DNA of 64,000 nucleotides from CAWGMT01 sp963823675 (GCA_963823675.1 CAWGMT010000013.1:806001-870000); one strand, 5' to 3'; shown: positions 51,815 to 61,832, counted from the first letter of the stretch. Translations and numbers: made by a program. The notes: generated by a model from the sequence alone, not told the origin.

Positions 51815-52315
51815 TGGGATTTCTCCAGAGCGCTAACCGTGAGTAGACATGTCGGATCGCGTGCTGGTTACGTTTCCCGTGCTTCAGCATGCTTTCTCCG
51901 CCCGATTTTATCCTAACCCCATCGGCCGTACGGTTCAACGCGGCAAGCGCGAACGTCAGTATCCAACACGCCCACTTCGTCTCAGGAGAGTGAGAACCGA
52001 CGTTGACCTGGTGATCCGCGCGGAGCTTGACAGCCGCGCGCAGGCTCTTCTACGATGACGCTGGCTCCCAACTTCGGGAGACCTTCGGTCCCCACGGGGC
52101 GGGGTCAGGAGACCCGCGCTTTACAAAGTCTCGGGAGACCTTCGGTTCCCACGGCGCGGGGTCGGAAGAGCCGCGCCAATCAAAGCCGCGAGGCCCGGGG
52201 ACGGTCCGAAGCGGTGGAGGCCTGGGAGCATGCCCGTTACCGGCATCCCGTGAATGTTTCCGATCGGCACGGTTTCAGGTCAGAACGAGTTTCAAGTCAT
52301 GACGAAAGTGGTACG
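51815..52315. other. Non-coding interval with a 57-bp imperfect tandem repeat
   Basis: No supported gene. From 52075 to about 52190 two imperfect units 57 bases apart contain CGGGAGACCTTCGGT, CCCACGG and GCGGGGTC. The open frame of plsX runs back through it, but its start lies at 52316. Confidence 0.6.
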
Positions 52316-53362
52316 ATGCGCGTAGCCTTGGACGCGATGGGGGGAGATTTCGCTCCCGGTCCAATCGTCGCGGGGGCCTGTGAGGCCGTCAGCGATCTGC
52401 CCGATCTCACGGTTGTTCTGGTCGGCGACCGCGAACGGATCGAAGCCGAGCTGGCCAAGTTCCCCGACGCCCGGCGCGACCTCCTGCCGATCGTACACGC
52501 CGCTCACGCGATCGGCATGGACGAGAAACCGGTCGAAGCGCTCAGGAAGAAGCGCGATAACTCCATCTCCCGCTGCTGGGGACTGATGGCCGCCGACGAA
52601 GTCAAGGCCGTGGTCTCGGCCGGCAACACCGGGGCGATGGTTGCCTCGGCCCTCTTCAACGCCAAGATGTTCCTGCCCGGCGTCCGCAGGCCCGGCATCG
52701 CCGCGATCTATCCGTCGCATCAAGGCCCCATCGTCATCATCGACGTCGGCGCCAACATGAACGCCAAGGCCGAGGATCTTTACCAGTACGGCATCATGGG
52801 AGCTATCTACGCCGAAGAAATCCTGGGTGTGACCAGTCCACGAATCGGGCTGCTCAACGTCGGCACTGAAGACGAAAAGGGAACCGAGCTCACGCGTGCA
52901 ACCCGCGCGATCTACCAGGATAGCCCCTGGGCGGCGCGGTTCATCGGCAATATCGAAGGACGCGACATCTACGAAGGGCATGCGCGGGTCGTCATCTGCG
53001 ACGGCTTCGTCGGCAACGTGCTGCTCAAGGCCGGCGAAGGCGCGGTCGAGTTTCTGTTCTCGACCCTCAGGCAAGAACTGGCCCTGCTCATGCCCGAGCT
53101 CCACGGCGAATCGGGACACAGGATCGCACACAGGCTGCATCGACTCAAAACGCGGTTCGAATATGAAGAGTTCGGTGGTGCGCCGCTCCTGGGCATCCGC
53201 GGCGCCTGCATCATCTGCCACGGCGCGTCCGGGGCCAAGGCGATCAAGAACGCCCTGCGGGTGGCCGGCACGATGGCGGGAGACCGCCTCAGCATGCGAA
53301 TCGTCGAACAGTTAACCGGCGCGCCGCCTCTGGACGAGAGCGATTCGGACGACGAGGAGTGA
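52316..53362 (+). CDS. plsX: Phosphate acyltransferase PlsX
   Basis: A 348-residue enzyme that makes acyl-phosphate from acyl-ACP for phospholipid synthesis. Start ATG 52316 (MRVALDAMGGDFAPG). SAGNTGAMVASALFNAK, RPGIAAIYPSHQGP, LNVGTEDEKGTELTRATRAI and VICDGFVGNVLLKAGEGAVE are characteristic. First gene of the fatty-acid cluster; the usual rpmF partner is not directly upstream. Confidence 0.95.
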   Translation: MRVALDAMGGDFAPGPIVAGACEAVSDLPDLTVVLVGDRERIEAELAKFPDARRDLLPIVHAAHAIGMDEKPVEALRKKRDNSISRCWGLMAADEVKAVVSAGNTGAMVASALFNAKMFLPGVRRPGIAAIYPSHQGPIVIIDVGANMNAKAEDLYQYGIMGAIYAEEILGVTSPRIGLLNVGTEDEKGTELTRATRAIYQDSPWAARFIGNIEGRDIYEGHARVVICDGFVGNVLLKAGEGAVEFLFSTLRQELALLMPELHGESGHRIAHRLHRLKTRFEYEEFGGAPLLGIRGACIICHGASGAKAIKNALRVAGTMAGDRLSMRIVEQLTGAPPLDESDSDDEE

Positions 53363-53519
53363 CCCGACCCGCGTCCCGATGCCGTCAAGTGCACCCGCTG
53401 AACGGATTGCGCAAGTGTCGCTCAGGCTTTCCCGCCTGGCTCTTCAGAACGTCAGCCTGGAAAGCCTGTCCTACACCATAGATACAGTTGCCTGCGGCCC
53501 CGCTGAGGACTCGCCACCC

Positions 53520-54430
53520 ATGCCCAAGATCGCCTTCCTCTTTCCCGGCCAGGGATCGCAGTTTGTCGGCATGGGCCGCGAGCTCGACCAGGAGATTCCC
53601 GCGGTGACGGCTCTCTTCGACCGGGCCGCCGAGATCCTGGGGCTCGATCTGAGGCGTCTGTGTCTCGAAGGGCCAGCCGAAGCCCTGGAGGCAACCGACG
53701 TGAGTCAGCCGGCGATCTTCGTCGCCAGTCTGGCGGCGCTCGAGAGCCTGAAGCTGAGCAATCCCGATGCCGTCGCGGCCTGTCACGGAGCCGCCGGTCT
53801 CAGCCTGGGCGAGTACACTGCGCTGGTGTTCGCCGGAGCAATGGATTTCGAGGCCGGCCTGAAGGTCGTAGCGCGCCGCGGGCAGGCGATGCAGGCCGCG
53901 TCGCTGGCAACCCCGAGCGGGATGGCCAGCGTTCTGGGATTGGATGAGCCGGCCATCGATGAGCTCTGCCGGCGAGTCGCGCTGTTCGGCCGGCTCTGGA
54001 AGGCCAACCTCCTGGGCCCGGGCAACGTCGTCGTATCCGGCGAAGCCGCGGCGCTGCGCACGTCGCGTCGATCGCCAACGATCTGGGCGCCATGCGAGCC
54101 CTGCCTCTGGCCGTCGCCGGGGCTTTCCACTCCGATCTGATGAAGCCCGCCGACCTTCAGCTTGCTCAGGTTCTCGATCAGACTACGATCGAGCCGCCCC
54201 GCATTCCGGTCTACTCCAACGTCGATGCCCAACCGCACGACACCCCCGACGACATTCGTCGCACCCTCGTGGCGCAGGTGCTCCAAGGCGTCCGCTGGGA
54301 AGACTCGATGCGCCGGATGATCGCCGATGGCTTCGACACCTTCTATGAGATCGGCCCCGGCCGAGTCTTGACCGGCCTGCTCAAGCGAGTCGACCGCAAG
54401 GCTGCTTGCACGAGCGTCCCGGCCCGCTAG
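53520..54430 (+). CDS. fabD: Malonyl-CoA:ACP transacylase FabD, one frameshift
   Basis: Loads malonyl groups onto ACP. Start ATG 53520 (MPKIAFLFPGQGSQFVGMGR). The nucleophile motif is GLSLGEYTAL, with Leu where most FabD have His (GHSLGE). At about 54057-54061 one base is lost: GEAAALRTSRRSP should become HVASIANDLGAMRALPLAVA, then GAFHSDLMKPA with the catalytic His, in the next frame. Together about 302 residues, normal for FabD. An essential gene, so a sequencing indel is likely. Confidence 0.88.
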
Positions 54431-55255
54431 TGTAGCGTCGATCTTCGATTGAAAGTTGCTCTTGCTTGTGGGAATCCGGCGGTAGGACACCGGCTGTTTT
54501 TTGTTGCGCCGTGTTCGCAGGCAAGCCTCGGTCCCGCACCGGCCCGGTAATAGCCGCAACTGCGGCGGCAGACCGTAGCCTGGCGGCGTGAGCCCCAGGT
54601 CCTCGGTGAGTCAAGAGAGGCCCCCTTGAAATGAGTTGGGTTTGAGCCCCGGAACGGGGCGACACGCCTGGTGTAGCAGGGACACGTGCGGTGCTTCGGC
54701 AGTCGCCGTTCGCAGGGGACGATCCTGCCGCCCGCTTCGCGGGCTGCGGAGAAGAGAAGGGATGTCAAGAAGGAATGCGCGGTGGCGCAATACGATCCGG
54801 ACCTGGGGCTGACGCCACCAGGCTACGACCTGTCGCCCCTTCGGGGCTAGGAACCGTCGCCGCGACGAAGCGGGCCAAAAAACCGGGATGAACGCTCGTT
54901 CGCGTCAATTCCAACTTTGCACCGCGCCAGCCTTGCCCTCCCAGGATCACAAAACCCCATTTAGGCAATACCGCTGGCGCGCTTTTTGGGGTTGATGGGG
55001 GCGAACTGAGCCGATTATAACGACGTTTAGCCAAGCACGGGAGGGCGAGGCTCCGTCCGAGCCGGTTCTTCACAAGGCTCGGACGGAGCCTCGCCCTCCC
55101 GGTGCTCGGATTGAGCCTCGCCCTCCCGGTGCTCGGATGGTGCCTGGCCCCCCGGGAGCTCGGACGGAGCCTCGCCGTTCCGGAGAGCGGACGTAGCCGG
55201 TTGGGGGCTCGTCGCAGCGTCGGTTCAGCAGACCAGAACACTCCAAAGTCAGGAT
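54431..55255. other. Long non-coding interval rich in GC palindromes
   Basis: About 825 bases between fabD and fabG. Contains a GAGCCCCGGAACGGGGCGACAC palindromic block near 54641 and a GCCCGCTTCGCGGGC hairpin near 54730, plus the 27-bp repeat cluster at 55035-55188 listed separately. No gene is supported. Confidence 0.5.
55035..55188. repeat. Inverted plus tandem copies of a 27-bp GC-rich repeat
   Basis: The left arm (55035-55063) and right arm (55076-55105) form a long hairpin with ~25-bp arms and a short TTCTTCACAA-type loop. Three further direct, more diverged ~27-bp copies follow to about 55188. The unit carries CGGACGGAGCCTCGCCCTCC. The same unit is dispersed at 28181 and 61727. Looks like a REP/BIME-type extragenic palindrome. 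Confidence 0.85.
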
Positions 55256-56044
55256 GTGATGACCATGGCCGAAGGAGCGAGCGGGGCGGTCGAGGGTTGC
55301 CGGGTTGATCTGAAGGGTCATGTGGCGCTTGTCACCGGCGCTTTGCGCGGCATCGGCAGGGCCATCGCCGTGCGCCTGGCCGCTTGCGGGGCGACAGTCG
55401 CGGGAGTTGCCCGCACGCTTGACGGCCTGCAAGCAACACTTCATGCTATTCAAGAAGCCGGTGGAACTGCGGAAGGTTATGCGGCTAACGTGGCCGATTC
55501 GGGAGACGTTCAGCGGGTCGTCGATGCCATCGAAGAGAAATTCCAGCGGATTCATGTCCTGGTTAACAATGCCGGGATCACGCGGGACGGGCTGATGCTC
55601 AGGATGGAAGACTCTGCCTGGCAAGAGGTTATTGACACGAACTTGAAGGGGACCTTCCTCTTCTCAAGAGCGGTTGGTGCTTGTATGATGCGAGCGCGGT
55701 ATGGACGCATCGTCAATATCAGTAGCGTCTCGGGGTTGGTCGGTAACCCGGGGCAGGCGAACTATTCAGCGAGCAAGGCGGGGGTGATCGGCTTCAGCCG
55801 GACGGTTGCCCGCGAGCTGGCATCGCGCGGAATCACCGTCAACGTCGTGGCCCCCGGTTTCATCACCACCGACATGACCGACGTCCTGCCCGACAAGATC
55901 AAGGCCGAGGTCAAGGAGCGCGTACCTGTCCGGCGGTTAGGCGCACCCGAAGACGTCGCCGATCTGGTTTGCTATCTTGCCAGCCCTAGCGCAGGTTATG
56001 TAACTGGACAGGTCATCGCGGTTGATGGCGGACTCACGGCATGA
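55256..56044 (+). CDS. fabG: 3-oxoacyl-ACP reductase FabG
   Basis: A 262-residue SDR that reduces beta-ketoacyl-ACP with NADPH. TGALRGIGRAIAVRLA (cofactor), VLVNNAGITRDGLMLRM and active-site Ser/Tyr/Lys in NISSVSGLVGNPGQANYSAS then KAG; the end is GYVTGQVIAVDGGLTA. A second ATG at 55265 is an alternative start. Placed between fabD and acpP. Confidence 0.95.
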   Translation: MMTMAEGASGAVEGCRVDLKGHVALVTGALRGIGRAIAVRLAACGATVAGVARTLDGLQATLHAIQEAGGTAEGYAANVADSGDVQRVVDAIEEKFQRIHVLVNNAGITRDGLMLRMEDSAWQEVIDTNLKGTFLFSRAVGACMMRARYGRIVNISSVSGLVGNPGQANYSASKAGVIGFSRTVARELASRGITVNVVAPGFITTDMTDVLPDKIKAEVKERVPVRRLGAPEDVADLVCYLASPSAGYVTGQVIAVDGGLTA

Positions 56045-56319
56045 TGCCTTCAGGATCCATGAACGGGCGTTCACAGCCGTTCGTTGATCAGATCGGTAGC
56101 GGATTAATTGGAACCCAGGGCAAATTCCGATCTCTTTAGGAGAGGCGCTCGGTCCTCTGGACGATGGTGCGAGGCTGCCGTTCGACCCGTCAACGGGAGG
56201 GACTGCCTGTAACGGTCTTCCAGGTCTGGTAGACATTTACAGCGAAGGATGCTAAATTGTGTCATTAAACCGATCGGAAAAACGATCGCACGAATGCAAG
56301 TAGACGAGGAGGTTCGCCC

Positions 56320-56559
56320 GTGTCCGTGGAAGAGCGCGTGATCGAAATCGTCAGCGAACAGATGGGAGTCTCCAAAGACCAGGTCACCAGGGAGACCTCT
56401 TTCGTCAATGACCTCGGCGCCGACTCGCTCGACACCGTGGAGTTGGTGATGGAATTCGAAGAAGAATTCGACATCACCATCCCCGACGAGGAGGCCGAGA
56501 AAATTCAGACTGTCGGCCAGGCGATTGACTATATCGAGCAGCACGCACACGCCAAGTAG
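56320..56559 (+). CDS. acpP: Acyl carrier protein
   Basis: A 79-residue protein from GTG 56320 with GAGGAGG upstream. NDLGADSLDTVELVMEFEEE carries the phosphopantetheine-bearing Ser36 in DSLD. It shuttles acyl chains between the Fab enzymes. Acidic, full length, directly between fabG and fabF. Confidence 0.97.
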   Translation: MSVEERVIEIVSEQMGVSKDQVTRETSFVNDLGADSLDTVELVMEFEEEFDITIPDEEAEKIQTVGQAIDYIEQHAHAK

Positions 56560-56645
56560 CCCGACTCGTTCCGGGCGCGAGCCGTCAAGAGCACGGTTCC
56601 GCATTATTGGTAACGTTATGGTTTTGCTTTTTAAATAAGAGAGCC

Positions 56646-57905
56646 ATGATATATTCACGCCGCGTCGTCATCACCGGCATGGGGGTGGTCACGTCGCTGG
56701 GTGACCGCCTCGAGCGGTTCTGGTCGGCTCTCTGCGCCGGCCAGAGCGGTGTGGCGCCGCTGACCTTGTTCGACACGACCGAATTCAAGGTCCATTTCGG
56801 CGGCCAGGTGCACGACTGGGACCCGGTGGTTCGGTTCGGCACCAAGGAAGCCCGGCACCTCGACCGCTTTGCTCAGTTCGCACTGGCGGCGGCGATCTCG
56901 GCCGTCGACGACGCCGGAATCGATTTTTCCCGGCTGAATACCGAGCGCTGCGGGGTCATGGTCGGATCGGGAATCGGCGGCTTGAATGAGTTTGAAACGC
57001 AGCACTCGATCATGAAAGAGCGGGGGCCCGCGCGGATCAGCCCGTTCGTGATCCCCAAGCTGATGGTCAACGCCGCCAGCGGTCAGATCTCGATCCGCTG
57101 GGGATTGAAAGGCCCTTGCTCGGCCGTGGCGACGGCCTGCGCTTCCGCGGCGAATGCCATCGGCGATGCTCTGCGCTTGATCCAGACGGGCCGAGCGGAC
57201 GTGATCATCGCCGGCGGCAGCGAGGCGGCCATTACCCACATGGGGCTGGGCGGGTTCGCATCGATGCGCGCGCTATCGACGCGGAACGACGATCCGCCCC
57301 ATGCCAGCCGCCCCTTCGATCGCGATCGCGACGGCTTCGTGCTCGCTGAAGGTGCCGGCATCGTGGTGCTCGAAGCCGACGAGATCGCCCGTGCCCGCGG
57401 CGCGCGAATCTACGCGGAATTGCTCGGCTACGGCATGTCGGCCGACGGTTCGCACATCACGGCTCCCGACGAGGAAGGCCGCGGCGCGGCGCGGGCCATG
57501 AAGCTCTGCCTCGCCGACGCCGAATTCGCCCCCGAGGCGGTCGACTACATCAATGCCCACGGCACGAGCACGCCCCTGGGCGACCTGGCCGAGACCCGGG
57601 CCATGAAGCAGGTCTTCGGGCCGCACGCCGATCACTTGCAGATCTCCAGCACCAAGAGCCAGCTCGGCCACACCCTCGGCGCATCCGGAGGCGTCGAGCT
57701 CGTCATCTCGGCCCTGGCCATCCACACCAACGTGCTGCCTCCGACCATTAACCTCGACAATCCCGGCGAAGGATGCGACCTCGATTACATTCCGCTGACA
57801 GCGCGAGAGGTCCGGGTCAACGCAGTCATGTCCAATAGCTTCGGCTTTGGCGGTCATAACGCCAGCTTACTGATCGGCCGCTACCTGACCAGCCGCAAGG
57901 CCTGA
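56646..57905 (+). CDS. fabF: 3-oxoacyl-ACP synthase II FabF
   Basis: A 419-residue condensing enzyme, ATG at 56646 (MIYSRRVVITGMGVVTSLG). Catalytic Cys165 lies in SAVATACASAANAIGDALR. Catalytic His residues lie in INAHGTSTPLGD and SSTKSQLGHTLGASG. It elongates acyl chains using malonyl-ACP. The end NSFGFGGHNASLLIGRY is typical. The next gene starts 1 base after its stop. Confidence 0.96.
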   Translation: MIYSRRVVITGMGVVTSLGDRLERFWSALCAGQSGVAPLTLFDTTEFKVHFGGQVHDWDPVVRFGTKEARHLDRFAQFALAAAISAVDDAGIDFSRLNTERCGVMVGSGIGGLNEFETQHSIMKERGPARISPFVIPKLMVNAASGQISIRWGLKGPCSAVATACASAANAIGDALRLIQTGRADVIIAGGSEAAITHMGLGGFASMRALSTRNDDPPHASRPFDRDRDGFVLAEGAGIVVLEADEIARARGARIYAELLGYGMSADGSHITAPDEEGRGAARAMKLCLADAEFAPEAVDYINAHGTSTPLGDLAETRAMKQVFGPHADHLQISSTKSQLGHTLGASGGVELVISALAIHTNVLPPTINLDNPGEGCDLDYIPLTAREVRVNAVMSNSFGFGGHNASLLIGRYLTSRKA

Positions 57906-57906
57906 G

Positions 57907-59368
57907 ATGAAACTACCGCACTGGCAAGACCTGGTTCTTGCGGAGAACGTCTTTCCCGAACCGGATACCGACGAGAGTCGCATCGTTCTCTGGCTCAAGA
58001 GCGATCGAGACGCTTCCTTCCAGCACTGGGAGCGCATCGGCACGGTTGCCCGCGCAGAGGTCACCGCCCGCGACGGCCTGTGCGCGACGGCCGCGACTTC
58101 GATCCGCGCCCGGGAATGGATCGGCGGGGCCGTTGGCAAAATCCTGCACGGCTTGCGCGAGCGGAAGGGCAACCGCAGCTTCACGCTGCCGAGCGGCCGG
58201 TCCGCCGAGCAATGCGGCGAACGCCAGGCTGACTTGCTCCTGGTGTGGGCCTCGGCGGAATCGTCGATTGCCGACGAAACCGCGATCAAGCAAGCGTGGC
58301 CGCAAGCAGCGCGCGTGGAGCGGATCGGACAAAACCTGTACCTGGTCGGAGGGCTTGGAACGGACGCCAACCGGGCCAAGGCGGCCGGGAAAGCAGCCGG
58401 ATCTCAGCAACCGCTCTCCGAGGGCACCCCGCGCGAAGATGGCGAGAAAAGCCTCGCACTCGCACGCCAGGCCGGCGATCGCCATGCCGAAGTCATGGCA
58501 CTCACGGATCTCGGTGTGATCGGCCTGAACGAAGGCGACCCCCAGCGCGCGATCAACTTTCTGGAGCAGGCGCTCGCGCTCAGTTCGACAGCTTGAAGAC
58601 AAGGACCGGGAATGCGACATCCTGGGCAACCTCGGCATGGCCCTCCTGGCCGTTCGACAGCCGGGGCAGGCCTGGGAGCTATTCCAGCATCAACTGTCCT
58701 ATGCCCGGGCAAAAGGCGACCCTTACGCCGAGAAACTCGCCCTGGAGCGCCTGGCGATCGCCTCCGGAAACCTGGGCGATGCCAACCGCGCCATCGCCCT
58801 GTATGAACAGGCGCTCGCGGTGACGCGGCGGGTGCGCGATCGGCACCAAGAGGCCAATGTGCTTTGGCAGCAGGGCATTCAGTTTGCGGAATTGGGCCAG
58901 CGCGACCTGGCCATTGCCAAGGCCGACGAGGCCGTCACGCTCTTCAAGCTGCTGGGAAAGCCCCAGGCCGGCTGGTACGGAGCGTATTTGCAGAAGTATC
59001 GCATGGGCCAGCTCGACGACCAGCCCGGCGACGCCGCGGGAGGTGCAACCGGGCTCTCGCCGCACTCGTACCTGGGCGGTTCGCTCGTCGCCAACGCCAT
59101 GGCTCAACAACCCGCAAAGTCAGGCGCGGCCCAGGCCAAGAGTGGCCCGGGCTTACTCCGCATGGCGATGTCGGCGACCAAGGCAATGGCCAATTTCGTC
59201 GGCTCGGGATTCAAAACCGCGACTCCCGAGATCCAGCGCCAGCGCCTCCAAACCTGTGCAGCCTGCGAGCACCACACCGGCCTGCGCTGCCAGATCTGCG
59301 GCTGCTTCACCAACGTCAAGAGCCGGCTTTTGCACGAGGATTGCCCGATCGGCAAATGGCCGGCGTGA
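57907..59368 (+). CDS. TPR protein with C-terminal Cys-rich zinc-binding motif, one frameshift
   Basis: N-terminal ~130 residues have no named domain (WERIGTVARAEVTARDGLCA). TPR-like helices follow (GDRHAEVMALTDLGVIGLNE, then AINFLEQALAL). At about 58581 one extra base shifts the frame; the native continuation VRQLEDKDRECDILGNLGMA is read on through more TPRs (GDANRAIALYEQALAVTRRV) to the stop at 59368. The end TCAACEHHTGLRCQICGCF, then CPIGKW, is a Cys-rich putative zinc site. It follows fabF directly. Function unknown. Confidence 0.72.
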
Positions 59369-59399
59369 TCCGCGCGAATCCTGATCGTTTCCCCGAGCG

Positions 59400-60629
59400 A
59401 TGCAACTAGCCATGAATACTCCCGACCTCCTTGGCGACCGTGAGTCGTCGGTCTCCCTGAGTCCGCAGGAAATCCAGCGCTATGCGCGGCACCTGATCAT
59501 GCCCGAGGTGGCGATGCGGGGGCAGAAGCGGCTCAAGGCAGCCAGGGTGCTGTGCATCGGCACGGGTGGGCTGGGCTCGCCGCTGTCGCTGTACCTGGCG
59601 GCCGCGGGAGTCGGCACGATCGGCCTGGCCGACTTTGATGTCGTCGATGTCTCCAATCTCCAGCGCCAGATCATTCATTTCACCGGCGACGTCGGCCGGC
59701 CCAAGATTACGAGCGCCCTCGAGAAGCTCAAGGCGATCAATCCCGAGCTGAATGTTGTTAGCCACGAGCATTCGGTTGACAGCTCAAACGCGATGGGGCT
59801 TTTTGCCGGCTACGACGTGATCGTCGATGGCACCGACAATTTCCCCACGCGTTATCTGGTCAATGACGCCTGCGTCCTCCTGGGCAAGCCGAATGTCTAC
59901 GGTTCTATTTTCCGCTTCGACGGCCAGGCGACGGTTTTCTTGCCGCCCGATGGTCCCTGCTATCGTTGTCTGTATCCGGAACCGCCGCCGCCTGACCTTG
60001 TTCCCAACTGCGCCGAGGGAGGCGTCCTCGGCATTCTGCCCGGTTTGATTGGCGTGGTCCAGGCGACCGAGACCGTGAAGCTGATCCTGGGCGTGGGCCA
60101 GCCGCTGATCGGCCGGCTCTTGCTTTATGACGCGCTCGAGATGACCTTCCGCGAGATGAAGGTCCGCAAGAACCCGCGGTGCCCCATCTGCGGACCGAAC
60201 GCCACCATTCGCGAGCTGATTGACTATGATCAATTCTGCGGCGTGCGCGGCCCCCTAGTCACGCCGAGCTCGGCCAATGGCGCAGCCGACGCCGAGATCA
60301 CGCCGCAGGAGCTGAAAACGCTGCTGGATCACGTTGAGCCTCCCTTGATTCTCGACGTGCGAAATCCGGAGGAGATCGCCATCTGCCGGATCGCCGGATC
60401 GACTGTGATTCCCTTGAGCGAGCTGCCCAACCGCTTGGGCGAGCTGGACGCGGCTCGGCCGATGGTGGTCCATTGCAAGAGCGGCGTCCGCAGTGCCAAG
60501 GCGATCACGCTCTTGCGCAGCGGCCGGGTTCTCCCGGCTCAAGAACCTCAAGGGAGGCATTCTCGCCTGGATCAAGGAGATCGACCCCAGTTTGCCAGCG
60601 TATTGAGCACCGGTGGGCAGGGGTGTTAA
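59400..60629 (+). CDS. MoeB/ThiF-type adenylyltransferase with rhodanese domain, C-terminal frameshift
   Basis: An E1-like enzyme that adenylates a sulfur-carrier C-terminus (MoaD or ThiS). RYARHLIMPEVAMRGQKRLK opens it; CIGTGGLGSPLSLYLAAAG is the ATP-binding loop, and VDGTDNFPTRYLVNDACVLL and RCPICG (zinc Cys) follow. A C-terminal rhodanese domain holds LILDVRNPEEIAICRIAGST and active-site HCKSGVRSAK. Near 60520 one base shifts the last ~30 codons; the native end, AAGFSRLKNLKGGILAWIKE, stops at 60606. ATG 59412 is an alternative start. Confidence 0.88.
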   Translation: MQLAMNTPDLLGDRESSVSLSPQEIQRYARHLIMPEVAMRGQKRLKAARVLCIGTGGLGSPLSLYLAAAGVGTIGLADFDVVDVSNLQRQIIHFTGDVGRPKITSALEKLKAINPELNVVSHEHSVDSSNAMGLFAGYDVIVDGTDNFPTRYLVNDACVLLGKPNVYGSIFRFDGQATVFLPPDGPCYRCLYPEPPPPDLVPNCAEGGVLGILPGLIGVVQATETVKLILGVGQPLIGRLLLYDALEMTFREMKVRKNPRCPICGPNATIRELIDYDQFCGVRGPLVTPSSANGAADAEITPQELKTLLDHVEPPLILDVRNPEEIAICRIAGSTVIPLSELPNRLGELDAARPMVVHCKSGVRSAKAITLLRSGRVLPAQEPQGRHSRLDQGDRPQFASVLSTGGQGC

Positions 60630-60648
60630 TCGGGGGAGACATAATCGC

Positions 60649-61710
60649 ATGAACTTCGACCAGTTGATCAAGTTCGCCGTCGAGCAGAGCGCGTCGGATA
60701 TTCACCTTCAAACGGGCGCGTCGCCGTTGTTGCGCATCAACGGCCAGATCCGCACCGTCGAGTCGCAGCCGATAACCGGTAATGAGCTGCGTCAGTTCGT
60801 GCTCTCGATCAAGCCGGGGTTGACGGCTGAGAAACTCGACGAGGCGATCGTCGCCGGCCTCGATTTTTCGTATGCGATCCCTGGCATGTCGCGATTTCGG
60901 TGCAACGTCTACAGCCACCTGGGTACTCCGGCGATGGTCATGCGGATCGTCAAGCTCAAGGTCCGCTCGCTCGAGGAGCTCCAGCTTCCGCCTGTGCTCA
61001 GGGACATCACACTTTCGCTGCGGGGAATGACGCTGCTGACCGGCACGACGGGCAGCGGCAAGAGCACAACATTGGCGGCGATGATCGATCTGATCAACAA
61101 TTCCTTCCGCTGCAAGATCATCACGATCGAAGACCCCGTCGAGTATATCCACACCAATTCCAAGGCGATGATCTCGCAGCTCGAAGTCGGCCAGGACACG
61201 CCGACATTCGAGCACGGGCTGCGTCAGGCCCTCCGTCAGGACCCGGATGTGATTCTGGTCGGGGAATTGCGGGACAGCGAGACTATGCGGATGGCGCTCC
61301 GGGCGGCGGATACGGGCCACCAGGTTTTCGCCACGGTGCACAGCTCGAATGCGGCCCAGACGATCGAGCGCATCCTGGCGATGGTGCCGCCTGAGGAACG
61401 AAAGATCGCGACCTCGCAGCTTGCCGGCTCGCTCGAAGCCGTGATCTCGCAGCGCCTGGCGGTGACGCGCGACGGCAATCGCCGCCCCGCGATGGAGATC
61501 CTGCGCGGGGGGCCCGTCACTTCCAAGTACATCATGGATAACCGGCTGAGCGATCTTGCCGACTACATCGGCAACCGCGAAGGCGGCATGCAGCGGTTCG
61601 ACCAGCATTTGCTCGACCTCTATCATCAGAAGGTCATCTCGGGCACCGAAGCCATGCGCCTGGCCACAAATACCGAGGCCGTTGCATTGGGAATGCGCGG
61701 AATCCACTAA
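60649..61710 (+). CDS. pilT: Type IV pilus retraction ATPase PilT
   Basis: A 353-residue hexameric secretion-type ATPase from the ATG at 60649. ASDIHLQTGASPLLRINGQI (N-terminal), TLLTGTTGSGKSTTLAAMI (Walker A, about 132-140), IITIEDPVEYIHTN (Asp box), LVGELRDSETMRMALRAAD (Walker B) and GHQVFATVHSS (His box) are all present. It retracts type IV pili for twitching; the other pil genes are not in the window, though DUF1559 pseudopilins are abundant. Confidence 0.93.
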   Translation: MNFDQLIKFAVEQSASDIHLQTGASPLLRINGQIRTVESQPITGNELRQFVLSIKPGLTAEKLDEAIVAGLDFSYAIPGMSRFRCNVYSHLGTPAMVMRIVKLKVRSLEELQLPPVLRDITLSLRGMTLLTGTTGSGKSTTLAAMIDLINNSFRCKIITIEDPVEYIHTNSKAMISQLEVGQDTPTFEHGLRQALRQDPDVILVGELRDSETMRMALRAADTGHQVFATVHSSNAAQTIERILAMVPPEERKIATSQLAGSLEAVISQRLAVTRDGNRRPAMEILRGGPVTSKYIMDNRLSDLADYIGNREGGMQRFDQHLLDLYHQKVISGTEAMRLATNTEAVALGMRGIH

Positions 61711-61726
61711 ATGGTCGTTCGTGATC

Positions 61727-61755
61727 CCGGGAGGGCGAGGCTCCGTCCGAGCCGC
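61727..61755. repeat. Dispersed GC-rich palindrome half (reverse orientation)
   Basis: GGGAGGGCGAGGCTCCGTCC is the reverse complement of the unit at 28181-28210 and of the right arm at 55076-55105. Followed to ~61810 by more GC-rich words (GGGAGGCTCGCTCTCCCGG). Lies in the gap between pilT and the next gene. Confidence 0.8.
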
Positions 61756-61832
61756 CTGGGAGACGGGCACCCGAAGGGTCGCGCCGGGAGGCTCGCTCTC
61801 CCGGAATCGCGCCGGGTGATTGAGGCCCCAAA

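Noticed and set aside
54540..54700. GAGCCCC/GGGGCG region after fabD as a group II intron end.
   Set aside because: I could not find domain V or a reverse-transcriptase; the palindrome is more simply an extragenic repeat.
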